This document shows, piece by piece, positions 36,302 to 45,575 of a stretch of DNA of 64,000 nucleotides. The translations under genes were made by a program, and so were the position numbers. The notes beneath the pieces were generated by a model. That model made no database searches, was not told where the DNA came from, and saw only the letters and a list, made by a program, of their open reading frames with translations. Within the stretch, counting starts at the first letter, position 1. Every line of letters starts with the position of its first letter. This DNA comes from Chromobacterium alticapitis (GTDB lineage: Bacteria > Pseudomonadota > Gammaproteobacteria > Burkholderiales > Chromobacteriaceae), in the NCBI RefSeq assembly GCF_002924365.1, contig NZ_PQWB01000005.1, positions 1 through 64,000 on the forward strand, read 5' to 3'.

Positions 36302-37666
36302 ATGGATAGTCTGAATATCGTTATCCTTGCCGCGGGCAAGGGTAAGCGCATGTATTCCAGCATGCCCAAAGTATTGCATCCCGTTGGCGGCGAGCCGATG
36401 CTGGCGCGCGTGATTCGCACCGCGCGCGGTCTGAGTCCGTCCCGGCTGGTGGTGGTATACGGCCATGGCGGCGACCAAGTGCGCGAGCGCATCGCCGACA
36501 GCGACATTATCTGGGCCGAACAGGCTGAACAATTGGGGACTGGCCACGCGCTGAAGATGGCGCTGCCGTACCTGTCGGCGGACGGCAAGACGCTAGTGCT
36601 GTACGGCGACGTGCCCTTAACCAAGATGTCTACTTTGCAGCGCTTGGTTGAAGCGGCGGGAGAAGGCATGGCGGTGCTGACCGATGTGCTGGACGACGCC
36701 AGCGGCTACGGCCGCATGGTGCGCGGGGCTGACGGCAAGCTGCAAGCCATTGTCGAGCACAAGGACTGCACGCCGGAGCAACTGGCTATTCGCGAGATCA
36801 ACACTGGCATGATGGCGCTGCCGAATGCGCGCCTGGCCGGCTGGCTTGCCGCCTTGAACAATGGCAATGCCCAGAGCGAATATTATCTGACCGACGTGCT
36901 GGAACTGGCGGTGAAGGACGGCGTGACGGTGGAAAGCACCAGCGTGGACGCCAGCTGGGAGGCTGCCGGCGTCAACAACAAGCTGCAGCTGGCTGAGCTG
37001 GAACGTATCCTGCAGGCCAACCAGGCACGCACGCTGCTGGAAGCCGGCGTCACGCTGGCCGACCCGGCGCGCATCGACATCCGCGGCGAAATCCAGCATG
37101 GCATGGATGTCAGCATTGACGTGGGCTGCGTATTCGAAGGCCTGGTGGAGCTGGGCGACAATGTGGAAGTCGGCGCCCATTGCGTGCTGAAGAATGTGAA
37201 GATCGGGGCGGGAAGCAAGATCGCGCCTTTCTCGCATCTGGAAGACGCGGTGGTGGGCGGAGCCTGCAAGATCGGCCCCTATGCGCGGCTGCGTCCAGGA
37301 GCGGAACTCGCCGGCCATGTGCACATCGGCAACTTCGTCGAGGTGAAGAAGAGCAAGATAGGCGACGGCTCCAAGGTCAATCATCTGACTTATGTCGGCG
37401 ATGCCGAGATCGGCCGCAAGGTCAACATCGGCGCGGGCTCCGTCACCTGCAACTATGACGGCGTGAACAAGTTCAAGACCGTGATCGGCGATAATGTATT
37501 CGTCGGCTCCGGCACGCTGATGGTGGCGCCGGTGACGCTTGAGCGCGACTCCACCATAGGCGCAGGCTCGGTGGTCAGCAAAAACGCGCCGGCAGGCGAG
37601 CTGACCGTGGCGCGCGCGCGCCAGGTGACCGTGCCAGGTTGGAAGCGGCCGGAAAAGAAGAGCTGA
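36302..37666 (+). CDS. glmU: Bifunctional N-acetylglucosamine-1-phosphate uridyltransferase / glucosamine-1-phosphate acetyltransferase
   Basis: A 454-aa enzyme making UDP-GlcNAc for peptidoglycan and LPS. N-terminal nucleotidyltransferase domain with [20 protein letters not shown] (residues 6-25) and VLYGDVPL; C-terminal left-handed beta-helix with hexapeptide repeats ([43 protein letters not shown]) carrying the acetyltransferase site. ATG 36302 is the family start; the frame extends 14 codons upstream across the terminator, which is rejected. Confidence 0.96.
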   Translation: MDSLNIVILAAGKGKRMYSSMPKVLHPVGGEPMLARVIRTARGLSPSRLVVVYGHGGDQVRERIADSDIIWAEQAEQLGTGHALKMALPYLSADGKTLVLYGDVPLTKMSTLQRLVEAAGEGMAVLTDVLDDASGYGRMVRGADGKLQAIVEHKDCTPEQLAIREINTGMMALPNARLAGWLAALNNGNAQSEYYLTDVLELAVKDGVTVESTSVDASWEAAGVNNKLQLAELERILQANQARTLLEAGVTLADPARIDIRGEIQHGMDVSIDVGCVFEGLVELGDNVEVGAHCVLKNVKIGAGSKIAPFSHLEDAVVGGACKIGPYARLRPGAELAGHVHIGNFVEVKKSKIGDGSKVNHLTYVGDAEIGRKVNIGAGSVTCNYDGVNKFKTVIGDNVFVGSGTLMVAPVTLERDSTIGAGSVVSKNAPAGELTVARARQVTVPGWKRPEKKS

Positions 37667-37771
37667 TTAGCTGATTGCCCTTTCTGCGCCCGGTGTGCTG
37701 CTACAGCGCGCCGGGCGTTTTGCATTTGTTTGCCTTGCATCGCGCCTCCTCTCCATCTGCCAAGCCGTCCA

Positions 37772-38683
37772 GTAGCGCAGGTTGGTCGGCGGGCCGCAAC
37801 CGCGAGCGATGCCAGGGTGGTGAAACGGGCAGCGGGTATGAGCCATGGCCAAGCCGCGCGATGAGTTTGAAACCAGGCACGCATCCATCCTAGGCCGATT
37901 TGCGCCATGTTTTTGCCGCAGGGAAGCCCCTCTCCCCTCTCGGGAGCGTTCCGTAGCGCGGGTTGGCTGGAGGCCATGCCCGCGAACGATGCCAGGGTGG
38001 TGAAACCGGCCGCGGGTATGAGCCATGGCCAAGCCGCGCGACGAGTTTGAAACCAGGCACGCATCCATCCTGGGCCGATTTGCGCCATGTTTTTGCCGCA
38101 GGGAAGCCCCTCTCCCCTTGTGGGAGCGTTCCGTAGCGCGGGTTGGCTGGAGGCCATACCCGCGAACGATGCCAGGGTGGTGAAACGGGCAGCGGGCATG
38201 AGCCATGGCCAAGCCGCGCGACGGGTTTGAAACCAGGCACGCATCCATCCTAGGCCGATTTGCGCCATGTTTTGCCGCAGGGAAGCCCTCTCCCCTTGCG
38301 GGAGCGTTCCGTAGCGCGGGTTGGCTGGAGGCCATGCCCGCGAACGATGCCAGGGTGGTGAAACGGGCAGCGGGCATGAGCCATGGCCAAGCCGCGCGAC
38401 GAGTTTGAAACCAGGCACGCATCCATCCTAGGCCGATTTGCGCCATGTTTTTGCCGCAGGGAAGCCCCTCTCGCCTTGCGGGAGCGTTCTGTAGTGAGGG
38501 TCGGCCGGAGGGCCGTAACCGCGAGCGATGCCAGGGTGGTAAAACGGGCAACGGGTATGACCCATAGCCAAGCCGCGCGACGAGTTTGAAACCAGGCACG
38601 CATCCATCCTGGGCCGATTTGCGCCATGTTTTTGCCGCAGGGAAGCCCCTCTCCCCTCGCGAGAGAGGGGGTGGGGAGAGGGG
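37772..38683. repeat. Five tandem units of the dispersed repeat (178-181 bp each)
   Basis: Units begin with GTAGCGCGGGTTGG-type sequence at 37772, 37953, 38133, 38311 and 38491. Each contains GATGCCAGGGTGGT, AGCCATGGCCAAGCCGCGC, GTTTGAAACCAGGCACGCAT, TTTGCGCCATGTTT and GCCGCAGGGAAGCCCCTCT. Only the last unit ends with the full hairpin and G-rich tail (CGAGAGAGGGGGTGGGG). It is related to, but shorter than, the two units at 1-478. It separates glmU from the DeoR-glmS pair; the long ORFs across it are repeat artefacts. Confidence 0.9.
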
Positions 38684-38724
38684 GGCTTGCCAAGCAAAAT
38701 CCCTCGCTGATATCATCACAAAAC

Positions 38725-38758
38725 TTTCGAAACGAAACTTGTGATGACTAAACGAAAC
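38725..38758 (+). promoter_or_regulatory. Putative DeoR-family operator overlapping the regulator start
   Basis: TTTCGAAACGAAA (38725-38737) and AAACGAAAC (38750-38758) flank the ATG of the DeoR-type gene. The same 13-mer, with one change (TTTCGAAGCGAAA), occurs inside that gene at 38967-38979. Closely spaced CGAAA half-sites fit DeoR/GlpR operators, so autoregulation is likely (inference). Confidence 0.5.
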
Positions 38759-39538
38759 ACTCAGCAGCGCCGCCATGCGATAGCGGCGCTGGTGCAGGAA
38801 AAAGGCGAAGTCAGCGTGGAAGAGCTGACTCAACGTTTCTCCACCTCTGAAGTCACTATCCGTAAAGATCTGGCCTTGCTGGAAACCGGCGGCCTGTTGC
38901 TGCGCCGTTATGGCGGCGCGGTATCGCTGCCCAGCGAAATGGTGGCGGAGCCGGATGCGGAAAAAGTTTCGAAGCGAAAGCAGGCTATCTCCCGCGCCGC
39001 GGCGGAGCGCATTCGCGACCACAACCGCGTGATCATCGACAGCGGCACTACCACCAGCGCGATGATTCCGCTGCTGGGCAACAAGCGCGGCTTGGTGGTG
39101 ATGACCAACTCGCTGAACGTGGCGGGCCAGCTGCGCGAATTGGAAAATGAACCCGTGCTGCTGATGACCGGCGGCACCTGGGACCCGCATTCGGAATCAT
39201 TCCAAGGCCAGATCGCCGAGCAGGCGCTGCGCTCCTATGATTTTGACCAATTATTCATCGGCGCCGACGGCATAGACCTGGCGCGCGGCACCACCACCTT
39301 CAACGAACTGGTGGGCCTGTCCCGCGTGATGGCGGAAGTGGCGCGCGAAGTGATCGTGATGGTGGAGTCGGAAAAGATCGGCCGCCGCATTCCCAATCTG
39401 GAGTTGCCGTGGGACAAGATCCACACCCTGGTCACTGACGACGCGCTGGGCCAGGAAGCCAGAGACAAGATTCAAGCGAAGGGCGTGACGCTGATTTGCG
39501 CCCCCGCAATTCAAGACAGTAGTGCAAGGAGAAAGTAA
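38744..39538 (+). CDS. DeoR/GlpR-family transcriptional regulator upstream of glmS
   Basis: A 264-aa regulator. N-terminal winged helix with the DeoR signature ([49 protein letters not shown]); C-terminal sugar-phosphate-binding domain ([47 protein letters not shown]). The stop overlaps the glmS ATG by one base (TAATG), so it probably controls amino-sugar synthesis in response to a hexosamine phosphate (inference from context). ATG 38744 was chosen over GTG 38741. Confidence 0.88.
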   Translation: MTKRNTQQRRHAIAALVQEKGEVSVEELTQRFSTSEVTIRKDLALLETGGLLLRRYGGAVSLPSEMVAEPDAEKVSKRKQAISRAAAERIRDHNRVIIDSGTTTSAMIPLLGNKRGLVVMTNSLNVAGQLRELENEPVLLMTGGTWDPHSESFQGQIAEQALRSYDFDQLFIGADGIDLARGTTTFNELVGLSRVMAEVAREVIVMVESEKIGRRIPNLELPWDKIHTLVTDDALGQEARDKIQAKGVTLICAPAIQDSSARRK

Positions 39539-41367
39539 TGTGCGGCATTGTTGGCGCCATCGCCAAGCGTAATATCGTTCCCATCCTGGTGGATGGCCTG
39601 AAGCGTCTGGAATACCGCGGCTATGACTCGGCCGGCGTGGCCGTGCTGGCCGGCGACGAAATCCGCCGCGTGCGCCGCGTCGGCCGCGTGGCTGAAATGG
39701 AAAGCGCCGCCGCCGAGGAAAGCCTGCAGGGCCAGCTCGGCATCGGCCATACCCGCTGGGCCACCCACGGCGGCGTGACCGAATACAACGCCCACCCGCA
39801 CATTTCCTTCGGCAAGATCGCCGTGGTGCACAACGGCATCATCGAGAACCACGAAGAGCAGCGCCAGCGTCTGAAAGACCTGGGCTACGCGTTCGAATCG
39901 CAAACCGACACTGAAGTGATCGCCCACCTGGTGCATCACTACTACCAGGCGGGCAGCAGCCTGTTCGACGCGGTGAAGCAAGCCACCCGCGAGCTGACCG
40001 GCGCCTACGCCATCGGCGTGATCGCGCTGGACCGCCCGGACGAACTGGTGTGCGCCCGCATGGGCTGCCCGCTGCTGGTGGGCCTGGGCGAAGGCGAAAA
40101 CTTCATCGCCTCCGACGTCTCCGCCATCCTGTCCGCCACCCGCCGCGTGATCTTCCTGGAAGAGGGCGATATCGGCCACCTCACCCGCGACGGTGTCAAG
40201 CTGATGGACAAGAACGACCAGCCCATCGAGCGCCCGGTGCATCTGTCCGACGTGTCCTTGGCCTCGCTGGAGCTGGGCCCGTACAGCCATTTCATGCAGA
40301 AGGAAATCCACGAGCAGCCGAAGGCGCTGGCCGATACCATCGAAGCGGTACAAGACACCGGCTTCAATCCGGAACTGTTCGGTGAGGCCGCGACCGGCAT
40401 CCTGCCGCAGCTGGAAGGCGTGAAAATCCTGGCCTGCGGCACCAGCTACTACGCCGGCATGACCGCCAAGTACTGGATAGAAAGCATCGCTGGCATCGCC
40501 TGCGATGTGGAGATCGCCAGCGAATACCGCTACCGCGACGCCTTCGCCAATCCCAAGCACCTGATCGTCACCATCTCCCAGTCCGGCGAAACGCTGGACA
40601 CCATGGAGGCGCTGAAGTACGCCAAGGAGTTGGGCCATCAGTACGCGCTGTCCATCTGCAATGTGCGCGAATCCGCCATCCCGCGCGCCAGCGACCTGGT
40701 GTTCTACACCCGCGCCGGCGCGGAAATCGGCGTAGCTTCCACCAAGGCTTTCACCACCCAGCTGGTGGGCCTGTTCGCGCTGGCCGTGACCCTGGGCAAG
40801 ACCCGCGGCCGCGTGTCCACCGAGATGGAGGCGCAATACCTGGACGAGCTGCGCCATCTGCCGGGCAGCGTGCAGCACGCGCTGAACCTGGAGCCTCAGA
40901 TCAAGGCCTGGTCCGAGCGCTTCGCCGCCAAGGACGACGCGCTGTTCCTCGGCCGCGGCCTGCATTACCCCATCGCCCTGGAAGGCGCGTTGAAGCTGAA
41001 GGAAATCTCCTACATCCACGCCGAAGCCTACCCGGCCGGCGAACTCAAGCACGGCCCGCTGGCGCTGGTGGACGAGAATATGCCGGTGGTGGTGATCGCC
41101 CCCAACGACGCGCTGCTGGAAAAAGTGAAGTCGAACATGCAGGAAGTCCGCGCCCGCGGCGGCGAGCTGTTCGTGTTCGCCGACGCCGACAGCCACTTCA
41201 GCGAATCCGACGGCGTGCACGTGATCCGCACCCCGCGGCATGTAGGCGTGCTCAGCCCCATCGTCCACACTATCCCTGTGCAGATGCTGGCCTACCACGT
41301 CGCGCTGTCGCGCGGCACGGACGTGGACAAGCCGCGCAACCTCGCAAAATCGGTCACTGTCGAGTAA
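39538..41367 (+). CDS. glmS: Glutamine-fructose-6-phosphate aminotransferase
   Basis: A 609-aa enzyme producing glucosamine-6-phosphate. N-terminal [17 protein letters not shown] with the catalytic Cys after Met removal, [19 protein letters not shown] and HNGIIENH of the glutaminase; two SIS domains ([10 protein letters not shown] near 300, [14 protein letters not shown] near 347, ASTKAFTTQ near 400) and C-terminal [13 protein letters not shown], the conserved tail that forms the Tn7 TnsD target. AAGGAG SD 7 nt before the ATG lies inside the regulator gene. Confidence 0.97.
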   Translation: MCGIVGAIAKRNIVPILVDGLKRLEYRGYDSAGVAVLAGDEIRRVRRVGRVAEMESAAAEESLQGQLGIGHTRWATHGGVTEYNAHPHISFGKIAVVHNGIIENHEEQRQRLKDLGYAFESQTDTEVIAHLVHHYYQAGSSLFDAVKQATRELTGAYAIGVIALDRPDELVCARMGCPLLVGLGEGENFIASDVSAILSATRRVIFLEEGDIGHLTRDGVKLMDKNDQPIERPVHLSDVSLASLELGPYSHFMQKEIHEQPKALADTIEAVQDTGFNPELFGEAATGILPQLEGVKILACGTSYYAGMTAKYWIESIAGIACDVEIASEYRYRDAFANPKHLIVTISQSGETLDTMEALKYAKELGHQYALSICNVRESAIPRASDLVFYTRAGAEIGVASTKAFTTQLVGLFALAVTLGKTRGRVSTEMEAQYLDELRHLPGSVQHALNLEPQIKAWSERFAAKDDALFLGRGLHYPIALEGALKLKEISYIHAEAYPAGELKHGPLALVDENMPVVVIAPNDALLEKVKSNMQEVRARGGELFVFADADSHFSESDGVHVIRTPRHVGVLSPIVHTIPVQMLAYHVALSRGTDVDKPRNLAKSVTVE

Positions 41368-41390
41368 TGGGCGTTGCGAGCGCTTGACTT

Positions 41391-41457
41391 TGTTTACAAG
41401 CAATAAATATCTCGCTTAAACAATAAAGTTGTATCTCATACAATAAATATGTAAAAA
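41391..41457. mobile_element. Tn7-like transposon end at attTn7 (glmS-proximal)
   Basis: Twenty-three bases after the glmS stop the sequence becomes TGTTTACAAGCAATAAAT. CAATAAA motifs start at 41401, 41421 and 41441, exactly 20 bp apart, the first at base 11 of the end. Tn7 ends begin TGT and carry TnsB-binding repeats with an ACAATAAAGT core at about the same phase, and Tn7 inserts about 25 bp past glmS. This is thus very probably the right end of a Tn7-like element. No tns genes and no matching opposite end were found, so the element is non-autonomous, decayed, or disrupted by the later IS. Confidence 0.75.
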
Positions 41458-41493
41458 AGCCCGGCAAGCTTGCTTGCCGGGCTTTGTTTTTTT
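41454..41493 (+). terminator. Rho-independent terminator downstream of glmS
   Basis: AAAAAAGCCCGGCAAGC-TT-GCTTGCCGGGCTTTG with flanking A and T runs: a near-perfect 15-bp stem, bidirectional. It lies just inside the putative Tn7-like end. Confidence 0.9.
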
Positions 41494-41912
41494 GCGTATC
41501 CCAATTCCACAACAGCCCTCTGACCTACTGCAACGGCCACTCAGTTGGCCAATGTCTGACGGTAATTCTGCTGGCGCCGATTTTGATGACGTAGTGATAC
41601 AATAACGCCAAGTGACTCCCCATGTTCATGGGATCTGGAATTGTGAGAACGATGTGCTTCCGAGATGCAGCGGTCGTTCGTTAGACTGCCAACGCTCATG
41701 CTTTGCGGTCATTTTGACGAGTTGTTTCAACATCTGTTGTTCAAGCTGACGCAAGAACATTGCGTAGAAAGTAGTGGTAAGGGAACGTCCTTATTGGCAG
41801 CTGCGGAAACGATCGTAGGTAACTCATATTATATATTATGCTTAATAGATAAATGACTCTATAAGGCAGTTTTAATTTTAACTTTATTGACTGTTAAAAA
41901 TCAAAGGAACCA
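41494..41912. other. Leader region of the AT-rich island
   Basis: About 420 bp. The first half is moderately GC-rich and contains a possible minus-strand protein tail (ending RHWPTEWPLQ) that I cannot assign. A 63-codon frame at 41665-41856 has no clear SD or motif. From 41820 the DNA is very AT-rich (ATATTATATATTATGC, TTTTAATTTTAACTTTATTGAC) and probably carries the promoter of the DUF262 operon. TCAATAAAG on the minus strand at 41881-41889 is a single further TnsB-like motif. Confidence 0.4.
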
Positions 41913-42977
41913 ATGATGAGTGATGTGGAACAGCAGATTATTGAACTAAAAAAGACAGTTGCCTATGACAGTAAGGATTATACGATTGAAATTTTAGTAA
42001 AAAAATATTTAGAAGGGGTGGAGGATAATGAAAATGAAATATATGTGCCGGAATATCAGCGTGAGTTTGTTTGGGATAATTCCCGCCAATCACGTCTTAT
42101 AGAGTCAATAGTTTTAGGGCTACCAATCCCACCGATTTTTGTTGCGGAGAATAAAGATGGACGTTTGGAGATAGTTGATGGCTCACAACGGGTGCGCACA
42201 TTAAGTGCTTTTCTAAATAATGAACTGCGATTGGATGGTCTAGAGAAGGTTACCATGCTAAATGGCATGGCTTTCGACGACTTTGATGTTTCGCGAAAGA
42301 GAAAATTTAATAATACTACCTTTACGGTTATAGTTCTCTCTGAAAGTGCGACAGATGAAGTAAAAAATGATCTTTTTGAAAGAATTAATAAGGGTAGTGA
42401 TATTCTGCGAAATATGGAAACCCGTAAAGGGATCTATAGAGGAGCATTTACTGATTTTATTTATAATGAATGTGCCAATCGTCCTGATTTTAGGGAATCA
42501 ATCCGACTTTCTAGAAATGTCCAAAATAGGCAGGAGTACGAAGAGCTTGTTTTGAGGTTTTTTGCTCTCGTTGATATCTACCCGAAGTATTCTGAATTTT
42601 CCCGTAGCGTGAGCAAAGCGTTGGATAGTTACATGGCACAAAAACGAGATGAATTTAGCGACGGAGAGAAAGCTCAGAAACTTCATGACTTCAAAAAAAT
42701 GATTGAATTCGTTGTTAATAATTTCGAGTATGGATTCCTGAAAGGGCCGAACAAGGATGTTTCTCGTATCTTCTTCGAAGCGATTTCTGTGGGGTGTCAT
42801 CTTGCGCTCAAAGAGGTTCCACAGCTCGTGCTTAGGAAAAAAATTGATGTGCAGTACTGGCTGAGGGATCGGGATTTTTATAAATCTGTAAATGGTGAGT
42901 ATAGAACACATTCGACTGAAAACTTGCAGAAAAGAATCCACTTTGTAAGGGATCACATTCTATTGATGAAGGCCTAA
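41913..42977 (+). CDS. DUF262 (ParB/GmrS-N-like) domain protein, candidate defence component
   Basis: A 354-aa protein. The N-terminal DUF262 domain has YVPEYQREFVWD (44-55), RLIESIVLGLPIPPIFVAE (61-79) and IVDGSQRVRTL (87-97), the last matching the DGQQR-type motif used for nucleotide-dependent action in SspE/GmrSD relatives. The C-terminal half is helical (LVLRFFALVDIYPKY, KMIEFVVNNFEYGFLKG) and lacks the HNH DUF1524 domain of GmrSD. AAAGGA precedes two adjacent ATGs; the second (41916) is better spaced. Low GC and rare codons mark it as foreign. It is followed 2 bp later by a HEPN gene. Confidence 0.88.
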   Translation: MMSDVEQQIIELKKTVAYDSKDYTIEILVKKYLEGVEDNENEIYVPEYQREFVWDNSRQSRLIESIVLGLPIPPIFVAENKDGRLEIVDGSQRVRTLSAFLNNELRLDGLEKVTMLNGMAFDDFDVSRKRKFNNTTFTVIVLSESATDEVKNDLFERINKGSDILRNMETRKGIYRGAFTDFIYNECANRPDFRESIRLSRNVQNRQEYEELVLRFFALVDIYPKYSEFSRSVSKALDSYMAQKRDEFSDGEKAQKLHDFKKMIEFVVNNFEYGFLKGPNKDVSRIFFEAISVGCHLALKEVPQLVLRKKIDVQYWLRDRDFYKSVNGEYRTHSTENLQKRIHFVRDHILLMKA

Positions 42978-42979
42978 TT

Positions 42980-43636
42980 ATGCGGGGGGTGATCGTAGAT
43001 CTTGAGGATAGAGAATACTCTATCGGGCGTCTTCTTGATCATATTGATGATGTTGGGGAGACTCGAGGAAAAGTTGATGTGATAGTGGTTCTTAAATCAA
43101 GTGTCTTTATTGCGCTATATAACAATATTGAGGCCACAGTATATTCTGTGGTTGAAAGAATTCACGATTCCGCATCTTCGCTGACTTATGATGAGATTGC
43201 AGCTCCGTTGAGAATGAAGATGCTTCGGTATTCCTTTGGAAAAACTGCTAGTGCGTTCGTAAAGGATCAGCAAAAAGTTTCTGAGGAGGAATTAAAATTT
43301 AGAACAACGTCTCAAACCTTTCCGGAATTTTCTGACTTCCTTCGCAGGCAGTCGCTATTTTCTGGAAATGTTGATGCTAGAAAATTAAATGTAATTGGGG
43401 TTTCTTATGGTGTAGCAAAATTGGCCTTTTCAAGGCAGGATGCTGATAAAATGCTTTGGGTGAAGAATAAGAGAAATAAAATAGCACATGGTGAGCAGTC
43501 TATGTCTGATGGCGGTCAAGGTATAAAAACATCAGATCTAAGGCGTGCGGCAATATCTGTAGGCAAAATTCTTCGCGATTTCATTTGTGCGGTAGAGTTA
43601 TATCTGAATGAAAATGGCTACCGTAGCTCTCCGTGA
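42980..43636 (+). CDS. HEPN-domain protein (MAE_28990/MAE_18760-like), candidate ribonuclease effector
   Basis: A 218-aa protein. The C-terminal HEPN signature R-x4-H is visible as WVKNKRNKIAHGEQS (Arg165, His170), the catalytic motif of HEPN RNases found in toxin-antitoxin, Abi and CRISPR ancillary proteins. The N-terminus has a beta-strand-like KVDVIVVLKSSVFIALYNNIEATVYSVVERIHD region typical of the MAE_28990 group. It begins 2 bp after the DUF262 stop, so the two are co-expressed and likely act as one system (sensor or antitoxin plus RNase). Specific activity is unproven. Confidence 0.82.
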   Translation: MRGVIVDLEDREYSIGRLLDHIDDVGETRGKVDVIVVLKSSVFIALYNNIEATVYSVVERIHDSASSLTYDEIAAPLRMKMLRYSFGKTASAFVKDQQKVSEEELKFRTTSQTFPEFSDFLRRQSLFSGNVDARKLNVIGVSYGVAKLAFSRQDADKMLWVKNKRNKIAHGEQSMSDGGQGIKTSDLRRAAISVGKILRDFICAVELYLNENGYRSSP

Positions 43637-43811
43637 ACAGGGGGGCTGCGGGAAAAGAAGAGCGTAGGCACTAGTATACTGACCGTACTTGTGTACTTCC
43701 ACAAAGTAAGGAAATTACGATCCTGATCGTTTTCAGATTAGAAAAAATTGCAGGAAAGTCCGTAGGTTGGGATTTGCTCGAATTGCTGCCTGAGTACATT
43801 GAAATGGTTGT

Positions 43812-44031
43812 TTAGAGCTTGTTCTTCCTGTCATTCATCCAGGCAAGCCAACCAGCGCGATGTGCTCGGGCATCGTACAACGCGTGATGCCATGGCCGCT
43901 CTGGGGTGTGATAGCGCTCCACTGCTTGATTGAACACGGTGGTATCGATCATTGGTCTGAGGTCGAGCCATCCAGTCAGATTTTTTGGCCATTCCCCTCC
44001 TAACGCGTTTGCAAGCAGGTCCCTGTCGTAC
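43812..44031 (-). pseudogene. 3'-5' exonuclease (RNase H-fold) fragment truncated by the IS
   Basis: On the minus strand one frame stays open for 73 codons from the IS edge to TAA at 43812, ending with RYHTPERPWHHALYDARA. This matches the C-terminal end of DnaQ/RNase T-like exonucleases, where the His and Asp of HHALYDA complete the DEDDh site. The N-terminal part with the first acidic residues is missing and is not found beyond the other IS end, so the gene is broken and partly deleted. Confidence 0.65.
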
Positions 44032-45229
44032 CAGGGCCATTCAACGCTGAACTCGTAGGCAAATGAACGGTCAGTATTTATTTGCGATATGCCACATGCT
44101 AACCCTCGCCATCCTTTCCTCCATCCCCGACCATCGGCGCGGCCAAGGCCGCTTGTTCGACCTGCCGCACGTGCTCCTGTGCAGCATTCTGGCCGTGCTC
44201 GCCGGCGCAGACAGCTACCGCTCGGTCTATCGCTTCATTGATGTTCGCTGGGACTGGCTGCGCCAGCACACAGGCCTCAATTGGCGGCGCAAGCCTTGCT
44301 ACACCGCGCTTTACACCATCCTGCGAGGTATCGATGCCTCCGCCCTGGAGCAGGCACTGCGCCAGCAAGCCGCACAACTGACGGCGCCCCCCCAGGACGA
44401 GGGCCTCTGCGCCGTCGCGCTGGACGGAAAGACCCTGCGCGGCAGCCTCGACCAAGCGGCACAAACGCCAGCGTTGCAATGGCTGTCAGCCTTTCGCCAT
44501 CTCGATCACCTGGTGCTGGGACAGGTCAGCTGGCGCGATGGCGACAAGAACAACGAAATCGCAGCGGCGCAGCAACTGATTGAAGAGTTGGGGCTGCCCG
44601 GCCAGCTGTACACGCTGGATGCCCTACACTGCCAAAAAAACACTGCAGATTGCTCAAAAAAGCGGCAGTGACGTGCTGGTGCAGGTCAAGCGCAACCAAC
44701 CCAAGCTCCACAAGCTGCTATTGGAATTGGCTACCTCACATGCGGCAGCGGAGCTGTGCGCCAAGCAAGATGTGGGTCGCCGCAACCGAATAGAACGACG
44801 CGAGACACGTATCTGGCGGCTATCGGAGGGCACCCTGCCGGAAGACTGGGCCTTGCTGCGCACGCTGATTGGCGTGGAGCGCAACGTGGAGCGTTTCGAC
44901 GTTGGACATCAGCAATGGCGCTCAAGCCAGGACACCGCCTGGTATGTCTGCACTCGGGAGCTGACGGCGGAGCAAGCCAGTCAGTTGGTTCGGGGTCATT
45001 GGGGCATAGAGAACCGCTGCCACTACGTACGTGACGTGACCCTGAACGAAGATGCCAGCCAAATCAGCGTGAATCCTGGTGTGTTTGCTCAGCTGCGTAG
45101 CTGGGCACTGAACGGCTTGCGTTGGGCAGGCCATCACAATATCAAAGCGGCACGCGAACAACTGGGTTGGTCGCCAGACCAGTTACTGGCGCTATGCAAG
45201 CTGGCATGAGATAGCATTGAATGGCCCTG
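44032..45229 (+). mobile_element. ISAs1-family insertion sequence (1198 bp)
   Basis: Terminal inverted repeats CAGGGCCATTCAACGCT (44032-44048) and its complement ending at 45229 (AGCATTGAATGGCCCTG), with one mismatch. The length and the transposase (LDGKTLRGS, LDALHCQ) fit the ISAs1 family. The flanking sequences (GTCGTAC before, CTGGGTG after) show no direct target duplication, which suggests a deletion or rearrangement after insertion. The left end cuts the exonuclease gene. Confidence 0.85.
44063..45209 (+). pseudogene. ISAs1-family transposase, frameshifted
   Basis: Two overlapping frames make up one DDE transposase. Frame 1 (44063-44671) runs from SSIPDHRRGQGRLFDLPHVLL through VALDGKTLRGS to LDALHCQK. 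Frame 2 (44580-45209) continues KTLQIAQKSGSDVLVQVKRNQPKL to GHWGIENRCHYVRDVTLNEDAS. The break is in an A7 run at 44634-44640; six As would restore the frame. It may be a real inactivating insertion, a slippage-corrected frame or a sequencing error. The catalytic Asp residues and the late Glu of GHWGIEN are otherwise kept. Confidence 0.8.
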
Positions 45230-45575
45230 CTGGGTGAGTGGTCCATTTATAATATCCCATGCCTTCCTTCACGCGGGATGGGGCGGGGGTGCGGGCTTGC
45301 CTTCAAATTTGTTTTCTATTTTGACTAAACTCGTTTTGATATTTAATTTCAAAATCCAGTCAAGGCGCGATGAGTGGTAACTGCAGGGAATGGCGTGCTA
45401 AATTGATATTCCATGCCGCTTCGTGCGATATTGCCGGTGATGGCATATGAATGGCCGGCGGCATGCGGCATGAATCGATTTCAGTTTCTATGATTTTTTT
45501 GGTTTTCCAGTTTGCGGGCCATCTTCGCTGGCGAAAGTCGCGGAGGCGAGCATCCCGGCGGTATGGAGCAATGGC
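45230..45575. other. Intergenic region right of the IS
   Basis: About 345 bp. It has an AT-rich stretch (TTTGTTTTCTATTTTGACTAAACTCGTTTTGATATTTAATTTC, 45309-45351) followed by a GC-rich leader of the HD-like gene with GGAG near 45564. No supported gene. It probably contains the junction between the island and the core chromosome. No clear Tn7-like left end (TTTATTG repeats ending ACA) is visible. Confidence 0.4.

Noticed and set aside
37453-39190. Long minus-strand ORFs (over 300 and 500 codons) across the tandem repeats
   Set aside because: They are periodic translations of the repeat and run into glmU or the DeoR gene in the antisense direction.
43831-44040. A 69-codon minus-strand ORF over the exonuclease fragment
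   Set aside because: It is in a different frame; the exonuclease-like frame, with its HHALYDARA motif, explains the sequence better.
45309-45351. Second Tn7-like end right of the IS
   Set aside because: AT-rich with CAAAATAG-like motifs on the minus strand, but no regular 20-22-bp spacing and no terminal ACA plus GACTT duplication.
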